A stretch of DNA of 17,307 nt from Atopobium sp. GTDB lineage: Bacteria; Actinomycetota; Coriobacteriia; Coriobacteriales; Atopobiaceae. The stretch lies in NCBI GenBank assembly GCA_015259105.1, contig JABZGZ010000015.1:1-17307 (forward strand), given 5' to 3'. A program made the translations under genes and the position numbers. Shown in pieces: positions 1-6,156 of this stretch. Under the pieces are notes generated by a model, which did no database searches, was not told the DNA's origin, and was given only the letters and a program-made list of their open reading frames with translations. Position 1 is the first letter of the stretch; every line of letters begins with the position of its first letter.

Positions 1-956
1 GGAGTATTGAGCTTTGTGGTGGTAGTGAGGCTACCGTCAGTAAAGACCTTACTGCCATCTTTGCCCAGCAGAATCTGGTAGCTACGCCCAAGATCGGTGT
101 AGTTCATCTCAAGCACGCGATCTTTTCCGTCGTAAGCCGTTTTGTCGTACAAAGCCGCCATCTGGGAGGTGAAGATATGGTCAAACGGTAGCTGCTCAAC
201 AGGTTTCTCGCCAGCGTTTATGCTGCTCTGAGCGCTTGTATCGCGAGAAATTCCCCAGCTTGCATCCGCCATCTGCTCAAACATCTCTTTTGGATACAGC
301 AAAACTTTGAGCTCGGTCTTTGTCTGGTTAGAAATGCCGCCCTGCGCATACTCAGTACCAGCCTTTTTGACAAGCGCAAGGTACTGATCAGTGCGTGCAG
401 AAAGCTCCTTTACGCGGAAGAGCTCGCCCTGGCCGCAGAAAATGCTTTCGTAGTTGCCCTGACCAAGAATGTGGTCAAACATCTTGGTAACGCTGTCGTA
501 ATTACCCTCTGAAGAATAAAATCCGCAGGTAGAGATAAGGACGTGCTTCTTGCCGGACATATCGTAGCGAGACTCGTGTGCGCCGCTCCCGTATCCCCTA
601 TTTGCGTCGCTCATGAAGGGCAGACTCATGGGGAGCTGGCGATCAATAAGGTTCTTCAGCAGTCCAGGCACGTTGAAGTAGTAGAGCGGGAAGCTCCAAA
701 TAACCAGATCGGCCCAAAGCTGCTTCTGAATGACCGTTTCTTCGTCGTCCGACATAATGCACTTACCAGGCGTGTTCTTCCAGCAGTGGAAGCATCCCTT
801 GCAAGGCTTGATGTCCATGGTGGCAACGTTGAGCTGCTCAACGGTCACGTCTTCATTGGCGTGCTGCTCAGAGACGCCCTCAACGAAGCTCTTTGCAAGA
901 CGCAGAGAATTGCTGGCTTTGCCCTTGGGGCTGCCGTTAATCAGCAGAATGTTCAT
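1..956 (-). CDS. Flavodoxin-fold NAD(P)H-dependent oxidoreductase with SCP2-like C-terminus, partial (3' end outside window)
   Basis: The frame reads from an ATG at 956 and is still open at base 1, giving 318 codons without a stop. The N-terminus MNILLINGSPKG is the FMN-phosphate loop of NADPH-dependent FMN reductases and flavodoxin-like quinone reductases. Cysteines C52, C55, C58 and C66 form a CX2CX2CX7C cluster like the compact 4Fe-4S motif of iron-sulfur flavoproteins, so an FMN plus Fe-S enzyme is possible. It could also be a plain FMN reductase, as many relatives keep these cysteines. Residues about 262-318 (around VLEMNYTDLG and TDGSLTTTTKLNT) resemble an SCP2 sterol-carrier-like domain, which would explain the length beyond the usual 180-220 residues. 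The start overlaps the 3' end of the padR gene by 20 bp and has GGAGG six bases upstream, so translation is probably coupled. The PadR product is the likely regulator. Family call firm; Fe-S and SCP2 assignments are inferences. Confidence 0.85.
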   Translation of the reverse strand, partial: MNILLINGSPKGKASNSLRLAKSFVEGVSEQHANEDVTVEQLNVATMDIKPCKGCFHCWKNTPGKCIMSDDEETVIQKQLWADLVIWSFPLYYFNVPGLLKNLIDRQLPMSLPFMSDANRGYGSGAHESRYDMSGKKHVLISTCGFYSSEGNYDSVTKMFDHILGQGNYESIFCGQGELFRVKELSARTDQYLALVKKAGTEYAQGGISNQTKTELKVLLYPKEMFEQMADASWGISRDTSAQSSINAGEKPVEQLPFDHIFTSQMAALYDKTAYDGKDRVLEMNYTDLGRSYQILLGKDGSKVFTDGSLTTTTKLNT

Positions 957-1503
957 GCTGCGCCTCCAACTCCTTCATGCACTTCTCGCTCCATGCTCTA
1001 AGCATTTCCTCGTGCATCTTGCCGTACTCGATAGTAAATTTCCAGAACAACGCCTTTTCTGGGTCACCCATTTGCGCTGCATAAGCGGCTACTGCGCCCG
1101 TTGCTAGCTCGCTTCCGCCAGGAAATGACGAGGCGTTATCTGCGATTCGTTTGAAGAACGCAAGGTTTTCCTCGTAAGAGCACTCGCCCCTAAAGAACGT
1201 CTGCATCAAAAGTGGAATGCGCAGCACCGAGGCCTGAGAGTCTTCCTTCAGCCACCTGTTCAACTCCTCTTTACCGGATTCAGTTATCGAGAAAACCTTC
1301 TTGTCCGGCTTTCCTTTCTGAGCAACCAGCATTGCGGTGACCCAGCCGTCTTTTTCTAGCGCCTGCAGTTCTCTATAGATCTGGCTTGTCTGAGCAGTCC
1401 AGAAGTAATTAAGCGACTGTTGAAAGATGGTTTTAATCTCGTAACCGGACATATCCCCATAATTCAAGAGACCAAGAATTCCCTGTTTAAGCAAATCTCT
1501 CAT
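937..1503 (-). CDS. PadR family transcriptional regulator
   Basis: About 188 residues. The N-terminal winged helix begins LLKQGILGLLNYGDMSGYEI and continues to a QIYRELQALEKDGWV recognition region, both characteristic of PadR. The C-terminal part (from about residue 90) is the helical dimerisation domain of the AphA/VirR-like type. PadR proteins repress their own operon and are relieved by small ligands, often phenolics or drugs. Here the partner gene is the flavin oxidoreductase whose start overlaps this stop, so a response to a quinone or electrophile is reasonable inference. The start is ambiguous. ATG at 1503 fits family alignments, but AAGGAG abuts it directly. TTG at 1494 has that AAGGAG nine bases upstream. 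A GTG at 1518 also keeps the frame but lies inside the proximal operator palindrome. ATG 1503 is a compromise. Confidence 0.9.
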   Translation of the reverse strand: MRDLLKQGILGLLNYGDMSGYEIKTIFQQSLNYFWTAQTSQIYRELQALEKDGWVTAMLVAQKGKPDKKVFSITESGKEELNRWLKEDSQASVLRIPLLMQTFFRGECSYEENLAFFKRIADNASSFPGGSELATGAVAAYAAQMGDPEKALFWKFTIEYGKMHEEMLRAWSEKCMKELEAQHEHSAD

Positions 1504-1509
1504 CTCCTT

Positions 1510-1562
1510 ATATTCCACTTGTTGAATATCTTACTAAAATAGTAATTCCACTTGTGGAATAT
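1510..1562 (-). promoter_or_regulatory. Twin palindromic operators upstream of padR
   Basis: Two copies of the same dyad lie immediately before the PadR gene. The distal copy ATTCCACTTGTGGAAT (1545-1560) is a perfect 7-bp inverted repeat with a 2-bp centre. The proximal copy TATTCCACTTGTTGAATA (1511-1528) has 8-bp arms with one mismatch. Their centres are 33 bp apart, close to three helical turns. The proximal copy abuts the ribosome binding site, as expected for autorepression. The binding protein is inferred to be the adjacent PadR. Confidence 0.75.
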
Positions 1563-1606
1563 GTCAACGAGAAATTCTGAAATCTTTAACTTCTTTCTGT
1601 TTACAC

Positions 1607-1636
1607 AAAAAAGACTCTGCCATTTCTGACAGAGTC
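1607..1636 (-). terminator. Intrinsic terminator after the MBL-fold gene
   Basis: On the minus strand GACTCTG pairs with CAGAGTC across a 10-nt loop and is followed by six T. It lies 40 bp past the stop of the MBL-fold gene and separates it from the padR operon. Confidence 0.8.
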
Positions 1637-1675
1637 CTAACGTGCAATTATCATGTGTTCTTTATTGCTCCGGCG

Positions 1676-2542
1676 TTACCTATTACACGGAAGAAGTGGC
1701 GTGTTCACCGCGTTTTCGCGTGTGTCGTCGCGCTCGTCATATGCGTCGTAGGGAGCTTTGGGGTCATGAACTTTGACTGGTTTGTTGACGTTACACACCT
1801 CATCGGTATGAGCAAAGACAAAGTTGATGTCATCCGCCCAGCCTGTATGCCCGGTGATAATTTTTGGATTAAGTCCACGCTCTCGCAGAATGCCCTCTAG
1901 CCTTGCAAGCGATTCAACAGCCAGCTTATTGTCTTCTGCAAGCTTATTGATAAAGCTATAACCGCCGTCAGCACCAAACCAAATGGTATCTGCAGAGAAT
2001 ACATACTTGTCATCAATCAGGTACACCACGTGTCCCCAAGTATGGCCAGGGACCAGAATTGCTTCAATTTTTATGCCATCAATTTCAAACACTTCTCCAT
2101 CGTACAGAAGTGTCTTTTTATTTGGAATGTTTACCTTTGGTAGCTTGAACCAGCCATTCATTACACGGCGACGGACTTCTCCTGTTAAATATCTATTTTC
2201 AACATCACCAATATAAACCTGCGCGTGGCTAAAGAGTTGGTCGCTATCCGCCTCAATTGCGCCAATGTGATCAGTATCCAAGTGAGTAATCAGGATGTGC
2301 TTGATTGCCTTAGGGTCAATTCCCAGCCAGTCCATCTTTTCTTGCAGGCGATCATAACTGTATCCTGCGTCAATCATGATGGTAGTGTCGCCTTTGGTGT
2401 AGAAGAAAATGTTGGCCACATACTCTCGCACGCATCTCACGTGCTCATCAATGGCACCTGTGTTAAGGGGCTTAAATATCTCTTTGCCGCGATATACCCA
2501 CGACATCAACACTTTTTGAAACTTTGAAGCGCTCTTTGACAT
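1676..2542 (-). CDS. MBL-fold metallo-hydrolase (lactonase-like)
   Basis: 288 residues. The zinc-binding pattern of the metallo-beta-lactamase fold is complete: THLDTDHIG (H87, D89, D91, H92), GHTWGH (H167), SADTIWF (D185) and ITGHTGW (H232). The usual HxHxDH is HLDTDH here, with Asp for the second His. Overall arrangement and length are like N-acyl homoserine lactonase and related hydrolases, but the substrate cannot be inferred. No signal peptide, so cytoplasmic. GAGG sits seven bases before the ATG. The gene stands alone, with its own candidate promoter upstream and terminator downstream. Lactonase, thioester hydrolase or phosphodiesterase activities all remain possible. Confidence 0.88.
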   Translation of the reverse strand: MSKSASKFQKVLMSWVYRGKEIFKPLNTGAIDEHVRCVREYVANIFFYTKGDTTIMIDAGYSYDRLQEKMDWLGIDPKAIKHILITHLDTDHIGAIEADSDQLFSHAQVYIGDVENRYLTGEVRRRVMNGWFKLPKVNIPNKKTLLYDGEVFEIDGIKIEAILVPGHTWGHVVYLIDDKYVFSADTIWFGADGGYSFINKLAEDNKLAVESLARLEGILRERGLNPKIITGHTGWADDINFVFAHTDEVCNVNKPVKVHDPKAPYDAYDERDDTRENAVNTPLLPCNR

Positions 2543-2612
2543 TGCTTCGCCTCGATTCTATTTTCTTCACACGGTGGTGTGCGACTGAAAAAGTAATCCT
2601 CTAATCCGGCAG

Positions 2613-2640
2613 ATCATACGTACAGAAAATGGCATCTGAA
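2613..2640 (-). promoter_or_regulatory. Candidate promoter of the MBL-fold gene
   Basis: On the minus strand TTCAGA (2640-2635) and TATGAT (2618-2613) are separated by 16 bp, giving transcription from about 2606. A small dyad, CACAC-GGTG-GTGTG (2568-2581), lies in the leader between this promoter and the ribosome binding site and could be an operator or hairpin. Consensus match only. Confidence 0.4.
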
Positions 2641-2765
2641 CTTGACTTTTGATGTTTGTTAGATATTATTAACTAAATATTACCCCTCTGCCGTCTGCAA
2701 TCTTTGATTTTCCGCTGAACGGATAAAAGCTAGACGCCAACGCAAAAATAAGCCTTAAACAGCAA

Positions 2766-2798
2766 AAGCCGCACTCCAAATAAATCGGAGTGCGGCTT
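2766..2798 (-). terminator. Intrinsic terminator downstream of ssrA
   Basis: AAGCCGCACTCC (2766-2777) and GGAGTGCGGCTT (2787-2798) form a perfect 12-bp stem with a 9-nt loop. On the minus strand it ends in CTTTT. It lies 88 nt past the mature 3' end of tmRNA, so the primary transcript carries a 3' trailer that must be trimmed. Confidence 0.88.
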
Positions 2799-2851
2799 AA
2801 TTGCAAATGTGCAACATAACGTTGCATACAAATGAAAGCACTCATGAATCA

Positions 2852-2866
2852 CGGGGTTTCTCGCCA
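2852..2866 (-). repeat. Copy of dispersed element TGGCGAGAAACCC
   Basis: The minus strand reads TGGCGAGAAACCCCG, identical over 13 bases to the perfect copies at 8325-8339 and 15334-15348. It is flanked by an imperfect inverted repeat, ACTCATGAAT (2840-2849) and ATTAATGAGT (2866-2875), in the ssrA trailer. Confidence 0.6.
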
Positions 2867-2885
2867 TTAATGAGTAACGAATGTA

Positions 2886-3253
2886 TGGTGGAGGTGCGGA
2901 GAATCGAACTCCGGTCCAAAGCAAATCCTAGGCAGGTGTCTCCAAGCTCAGTTACTAATTAAATCTCAAGCATCGCACACTTAGTAACAGGCGTTTGATG
3001 CTCCAGTTGGTTCAATCTTTTTGTAAGGCATACCGACTACGTCCTTACAAGCATCTCCCTAAAATGACGTCACCCTGAGAACAGGAGAAAATCCCAGTTA
3101 GACGCGCTGAACTAAATTAAGCAGCGAGAGCCATACGAGGCTCAAAAGTAAGAGTGTTGTCAATTCAATTTGACGTTACCCCTGTTTTACGTGGCGAGGA
3201 GACCACGGCTTGCTGCCCACCGCAAACTCACCTTGTCGAATCCAGTCACCCCC
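2886..3253 (-). ncRNA. ssrA: Transfer-messenger RNA (tmRNA)
   Basis: 368 nt one-piece tmRNA that rescues ribosomes stalled on broken mRNA. The 5' end GGGGGTG (3253-3247) pairs with CACCTCC next to the 3' ACCA, forming the 7-bp acceptor stem with one G-U pair. The 3' end has a TpsiC-type arm, CGGAG-TTCGATT-CTCCG, followed by CACCTCCACCA with encoded CCA. The 5' part GACTGGATTCGACAAGG is the conserved tRNA-like D-loop region. The internal tag frame ends in Ala-Leu-Ala-Ala-stop (3117-3161), and GC-rich blocks after it can form the downstream pseudoknots. smpB and rnr lie upstream on the same strand. Ends were set from the acceptor stem. Confidence 0.96.
3117..3161 (-). other. tmRNA proteolysis-tag reading frame
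   Basis: The frame reads D-N-T-L-T-F-E-P-R-M-A-L-A-A then TAA. The Ala-Leu-Ala-Ala ending is the usual degron read by ClpXP-type proteases. An in-frame TGA lies at 3165-3167, one codon (ATT) before the Asp codon, so the encoded tag cannot exceed 15 residues. Asp (GAC, 3159-3161) as resume codon is inference from length and reading frame; many other bacteria resume on Ala. Confidence 0.8.
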
Positions 3254-3265
3254 AATAATGAGAGA

Positions 3266-3283
3266 AACTGCCACCATGCAGTT
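3266..3283 (-). other. Hairpin just upstream of the tmRNA 5' end
   Basis: AACTGC-ATGGTG-GCAGTT (minus strand) is a perfect 6-bp stem with a 6-nt loop, 12 nt before the mature 5' end. It lies inside the 5' leader expected from the promoter at 3341-3370 and may influence leader removal by RNase P. No known family is claimed. Confidence 0.4.
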
Positions 3284-3340
3284 TTCAATGTTCCTGAATT
3301 GCGTGCACGTGTGACGCTGCTTGCAATTCAAAGTGTAGAG

Positions 3341-3370
3341 AGTATACCCCATGAACTGCCATTCTTTCAA
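3341..3370 (-). promoter_or_regulatory. Promoter of ssrA
   Basis: TTGAAA (3370-3365) and TATACT (3346-3341) on the minus strand are separated by 18 bp. Both are close to the sigma-70-type consensus, so this is the best promoter match near ssrA. Transcription would start near 3334, about 80 nt before the mature tmRNA, giving a leader that must be processed. Confidence 0.7.
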
Positions 3371-3396
3371 AAAAGATATGACTATTTTGGGAACGG

Positions 3397-3444
3397 CTTA
3401 CTTTACGGCTTTTTTTGCGGGCTACTTTACGGCTTACTTTGCGG
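3397..3444. repeat. Four-unit 12-bp tandem repeat across the yoaK-like stop codon
   Basis: The plus strand reads CTTACTTTACGG, CTTTTTTTGCGG, GCTACTTTACGG, CTTACTTTGCGG head to tail, units differing at one to four positions. The last unit (3433-3444) contains the final codons and TAA stop of the YoaK-type gene. The other three lie directly downstream, between that stop and the ssrA promoter. Confidence 0.8.
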
Positions 3445-4126
3445 ACTTACCGTGAGCTTCTAGGACTTGTTTCTCGCGATCAATAAACATGACCAGAATA
3501 ACCACAAGAAGCGCCGCAGGTGAGAGCCAAATCATGTGAGTGCCCATCAGCGGAATAAACAAGTTGCCCACTACCGCACCAGCTACAAAGCAGAAAATAG
3601 TTCCAAAATAGAGCAGCGAGGTCTCAATGTGAACAGGCTCGTGCGTATGCATATATGCGGCTATTTCTTGCGTTCCGCCACGAAGATTACCAATGCACAT
3701 GGTTGTGGCAAACGCATGTCCATGCAGCTTCCTAAATGCCTGGACTTGAATACCACACGCAAGTGACGTCAAGCTGTTTGCCAGCAGGTTCATGTCTGTT
3801 GGAAGCAGAGAAACAATGCTCAGAAGCACAATTTCCACGATAACCGCAAGCTGCCTCCAGTGCAAATGTTCTTCTCGCGCAATAGCTCGAATGGCATACG
3901 AAACCGCGATGCCTATAGCAAATGCCAAAACTGGCAGAGCGTATTTGAGGCACTTTTCAAACGATCCGCTGGTCAGATTTACGCCCAAAAGCAGCAAGTT
4001 TCCGGTCTGAGCGTTGGCAAAAACACCACCGCGCACCAGGTAGGAATAGGCGTCCATAACTCCGCCCGAGAAGGCCAAAAACGCAGCAACTTCCACCGAA
4101 TCTGACATTTGTAGTGCGTGCTTCAA
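3434..4126 (-). CDS. YoaK/DUF1275 family membrane protein
   Basis: 230 residues from a TTG at 4126, which has GGAG five bases upstream. This gives MKHALQMSDSVEVAAFLAFS, matching the usual start of the family. The signature follows at residues 21-49: GGVMDAYSYLVRGGVFANAQTG, then a hydrophobic stretch. About six membrane-spanning segments can be seen (around 12-30, 60-80, 88-107, 110-130, 166-188, 192-212), so it is an inner-membrane protein. GIQVQAFRKLHGHAFATTMCIGN is the other family hallmark. No biochemical function is established for YoaK/DUF1275 proteins. Downstream is ssrA, and a hairpin at 4182-4215 separates it from the rubredoxin gene. A longer frame up to 4168 exists but has no ribosome binding site. 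Confidence 0.88.
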   Translation of the reverse strand: MKHALQMSDSVEVAAFLAFSGGVMDAYSYLVRGGVFANAQTGNLLLLGVNLTSGSFEKCLKYALPVLAFAIGIAVSYAIRAIAREEHLHWRQLAVIVEIVLLSIVSLLPTDMNLLANSLTSLACGIQVQAFRKLHGHAFATTMCIGNLRGGTQEIAAYMHTHEPVHIETSLLYFGTIFCFVAGAVVGNLFIPLMGTHMIWLSPAALLVVILVMFIDREKQVLEAHGKSAK

Positions 4127-4181
4127 GACTACTCCAACCAAAATGCGCACATCAGCGACACATATCACACAGACGTATACG

Positions 4182-4215
4182 AAAAGCGATGCAGGTTAAA
4201 TCCTACATCGCTTTT
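4182..4215 (-). terminator. Intrinsic terminator after the rubredoxin gene (possibly bidirectional)
   Basis: AAAAGCGATG (4182-4191) pairs with CATCGCTTTT (4206-4215), extended by AGG/CCT around a 5-nt loop with one mismatch. T tracts follow in both directions. It lies 83 bp past the rubredoxin stop. The YoaK-type gene starts about 55 bp further on and would need its own promoter or read-through. Confidence 0.75.
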
Positions 4216-4298
4216 ACGATTTTGTTTGGGTGATCATCAAAGAGGTTACCAACGTGCAATCTTGCACGGAAAACCTGTCTGACTAATTTGTGGGGAGT

Positions 4299-4436
4299 TT
4301 ACTCCTCGACAAGCTCGAACATCTCAGGACCAACGCCACAAACTGGGCAAACATAGTCCTCAGGAAGCTCTGGAGTGTCAACCTCAACCTCGTAGCCACA
4401 AACGGTGCAAACAAACTTGTAAGTCTTCTCTGCCAT
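4299..4436 (-). CDS. Small rubredoxin-type protein
   Basis: 45 residues. Two CX2C knuckles, C10-T-V-C13-G-Y and C30-P-V-C33-G, spaced 20 residues apart, are the iron ligands of rubredoxin. The CPVCG-VGPEMFE ending matches the short rubredoxin-like domain found alone or at the C-terminus of rubrerythrins, and is a little shorter than the classical 52-54 residues. It would be a one-electron carrier, typically for superoxide or peroxide reduction in anaerobes. The ATG at 4436 is preceded by GAGAGG at seven bases, and a perfect 6-bp hairpin lies immediately before that site. No redox partner gene is adjacent: smpB is upstream and a YoaK-type gene downstream. Confidence 0.93.
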   Translation of the reverse strand: MAEKTYKFVCTVCGYEVEVDTPELPEDYVCPVCGVGPEMFELVEE

Positions 4437-4443
4437 TTTTATT

Positions 4444-4468
4444 CCTCTCTCCAAGCGCTGACGCGCTT
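4444..4468 (-). promoter_or_regulatory. Leader hairpin abutting the rubredoxin ribosome binding site
   Basis: AAGCGC-GTCA-GCGCTT (minus strand, 4468-4453) is a perfect 6-bp stem with a tetraloop. Three bases separate it from GAGAGG (4449-4444). It could affect translation or mRNA stability. Position and symmetry are seen; function is not known. Confidence 0.45.
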
Positions 4469-4541
4469 TTCCTTTTATTCGCGCAGTTAACGCGGACGGC
4501 AACTAACCGTGGCCCTTATCCGCGGTTAAGTGCTCATGCAG

Positions 4542-4569
4542 ATAGTAACAAATCTTGAGTGATTCTAAA
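4542..4569 (-). promoter_or_regulatory. Candidate promoter of the rubredoxin gene
   Basis: TTTAGA (4569-4564) and TACTAT (4547-4542) on the minus strand are separated by 16 bp, about 100 bp before the start codon. A partly Fur-box-like sequence, TGAGAATCATTCCTA, lies 15 bp upstream of the -35 (4599-4585), with 11 of 15 matches to TGATAAT-n-ATTATCA. Weak evidence for both. Confidence 0.35.
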
Positions 4570-4620
4570 GCATTATTCCGAAAATAGGAATGATTCTCAT
4601 AAAATTCGCACGAAATTTTT

Positions 4621-4633
4621 TGGCGAGAAGTTC
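4621..4633 (+). repeat. Variant copy of the dispersed element, TGGCGAGAAGTTC
   Basis: It lies in the smpB-rubredoxin gap. GGCGAGAAGTTC here is identical over 12 bases to 8271-8282 in the rnr leader, and in both places ACTCCG and GAGCA follow at similar distances. Confidence 0.45.
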
Positions 4634-4675
4634 GGCGCACTCCGAGCAATGACCGCTTCTGCCAGCGACGTGCTC

Positions 4676-5161
4676 CTAGTAGCGACTGCGCTCCTTGAGA
4701 GCTCGCTGAATATCGCGGTCAGAATCACGCTTAGCTGCAGACGCACGCTTGTCGTAGAGTTTTTTACCCTGCGAAAGCGCAATCAGCAGTTTAACGCGGT
4801 TGTGCTCGTCAAAGTAAATTTCAAGCGGAACCAACGCCAAGCCTTTCTGACGAAGCTTTCCGTCAAGATAGTCAATCTGCCTGCGATGAAGCAGCAGCTT
4901 GCGCTTTCTATCTGGGTCAACGTTCCACACGCCGCCATTTGTGTATGGGTGCAAGTGCATGCCATGAATCCACGCCTCACCGTCACGAATGAGGCAGAAC
5001 GTATCGGTCAACTGACAGCCACGCTCGCGCAGGCTTTTGACCTCGGTGCCGGTAAGCACCAGGCCACACTCAAAGGTCTCGCCAATCTCGTACTCATGGC
5101 GAGCGGAGCGATTGCGAGCAATCGACTTCTTACCCTGCTTTTTTCCCTGGGTCTCGGCCAT
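4676..5161 (-). CDS. smpB: SsrA-binding protein SmpB
   Basis: 161 residues, the normal length. SmpB binds the tRNA-like domain of tmRNA and brings it to stalled ribosomes. The OB-fold core begins ARHEYEIGETFECGLVLTGTEVKSLR. The basic C-terminal tail GKKLYDKR then AAKRDSDRDIQRALKERSRY is the canonical segment that enters the mRNA channel and becomes helical. The ATG at 5161 lies two bases past the stop of the upstream TPR-like gene, so the two are surely co-translated. Its partner RNA ssrA is 1.4 kb downstream on the same strand, and rnr lies upstream. Very secure. Confidence 0.97.
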   Translation of the reverse strand: MAETQGKKQGKKSIARNRSARHEYEIGETFECGLVLTGTEVKSLRERGCQLTDTFCLIRDGEAWIHGMHLHPYTNGGVWNVDPDRKRKLLLHRRQIDYLDGKLRQKGLALVPLEIYFDEHNRVKLLIALSQGKKLYDKRASAAKRDSDRDIQRALKERSRY

Positions 5162-5163
5162 GC

Positions 5164-6075
5164 CTACTTGCCTTCCCCGTCTGAAGTTTCTGCTGCATCG
5201 GTTTTCTCGCCAGATACGGGATTGCCGCCTGCGGTGAAGCCCTCGGAGATTGCGGCGTCGCGAACAAGCTGCAAAAGCGCAAGAGCTGCCTGCTCGCCCA
5301 CAAGATCGCGAGCGCGAATGGTCATCTCAGTTGCGGTGGCTCTGTCGCCCATGGCGGCGCAATCCTGCGCGCACATCAGCAGGCAAACCGCAATCTCGGC
5401 GTTTGCGCCTGTTGGCAGGCCCTCTGCCTCAAGCAGGTCGTTAGCCTCTTCGTCGGTAAGGCCGTCAGGGTCCTTAGGAGTGCCTGCAGCCTGATCAAGC
5501 GCAGCCTCAAGAGTGCTGTCTTTGACCTCAAAGCGACGAGCAGCCCTCAAGCATGCCGCGGCCTGCTCAAGCCTACCCTGAGCCTCAAACCATGCTGCAA
5601 AGTTCAAAAACGCCCTGGTCAGATGCCTTGCCTCACTTGCACGCTCAAAAACGCCAAACGTCAAAGCCATATGCTCACGAATATCGCCTGCAATCTTAAA
5701 TAGATCGGCCAGATCAAGCCTAAATCCGCAGTTCATTGGATTCCAACGAATCGCAGTCTTCAGCGCAGTCATGGCGTTTTCGTAATCGCCGGTGCGCACG
5801 TAAGCCATTGCAAGGTCTCCGTACAGGCGATCAAACGGCTCAGCAACGTCCTCAAGCTTGCGAGGATCGTTCTCCACGCGCCTGTATGCCAAACGGTCGA
5901 ACAGCGTTGGGAACGCAAAATACTGGACCTCATCTGTGGTTTGACAGTTGCGGTCCACATATTCCTCAGCGTCTTCAGCCAAACGAAGCAGCAGCTCAAG
6001 CGCCTCCTCGTTCTGGTCCTGCATCATCATGCCTTCAGCGCGCATCAGCTCATCTGAAAGTGCCGAAAGTGCCAT
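5164..6075 (-). CDS. Tetratricopeptide-repeat-like protein between rnr and smpB
   Basis: 303 residues from the ATG at 6075, chosen because AGGTGA lies five bases upstream. A GTG at 6084 lacks a site. One clear TPR unit is seen at residues about 83-116 (RLYGDLAMAYVRTGDYENAM then ALKTAIRWNP). A second, weaker helical pair lies at 154-183 (FLNFAAWFEAQGRLEQAAACL). The rest is mostly alpha-helical. The C-terminal 30 residues (GNPVSGEKTDAAETSDGEGK region) are acidic and probably disordered. No signal peptide or membrane segment, so cytoplasmic. The stop lies two bases before smpB and the start 81 bp after rnr, so it appears to be expressed with ribosome-rescue factors. TPRs bind proteins, so a scaffold role is possible, but no function is known. 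Confidence 0.85.
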   Translation of the reverse strand: MALSALSDELMRAEGMMMQDQNEEALELLLRLAEDAEEYVDRNCQTTDEVQYFAFPTLFDRLAYRRVENDPRKLEDVAEPFDRLYGDLAMAYVRTGDYENAMTALKTAIRWNPMNCGFRLDLADLFKIAGDIREHMALTFGVFERASEARHLTRAFLNFAAWFEAQGRLEQAAACLRAARRFEVKDSTLEAALDQAAGTPKDPDGLTDEEANDLLEAEGLPTGANAEIAVCLLMCAQDCAAMGDRATATEMTIRARDLVGEQAALALLQLVRDAAISEGFTAGGNPVSGEKTDAAETSDGEGK

Positions 6076-6156
6076 CTTACTCACCTATCATTCAATATCA
6101 ATCATGCAATCATCTGCGCGAGCGCTTAATAAACCCGCACGTAATCTACCTGCTTA

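Larger units (their letters stand above)
2543..2885. other. Gene-free stretch between the MBL-fold gene and ssrA
   Basis: No credible coding sequence is seen in these 343 bp. It holds the MBL gene leader and candidate promoter (2543-2640), an AT-rich stretch (about 2650-2690) with nothing recognisable, the ssrA terminator (2766-2798) and one copy of the GGCGAGAAACCC element (2852-2866). Confidence 0.7.

Noticed and set aside
2730..2924. 64-codon minus-strand frame over the ssrA 3' end
   Set aside because: It covers the tmRNA acceptor end and the terminator stem, and the protein has no family features.
3170..3463. Plus-strand frame ending in repeats of Tyr-Gly-Leu-Leu type
   Set aside because: The repeats come from the 12-bp tandem DNA repeat, and the frame crosses the tmRNA 5' part and its promoter.
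4559..5494. 311-codon plus-strand frame
   Set aside because: Antisense to smpB and the TPR-like gene, both of which are certain or well supported; composition is that of a shadow frame.
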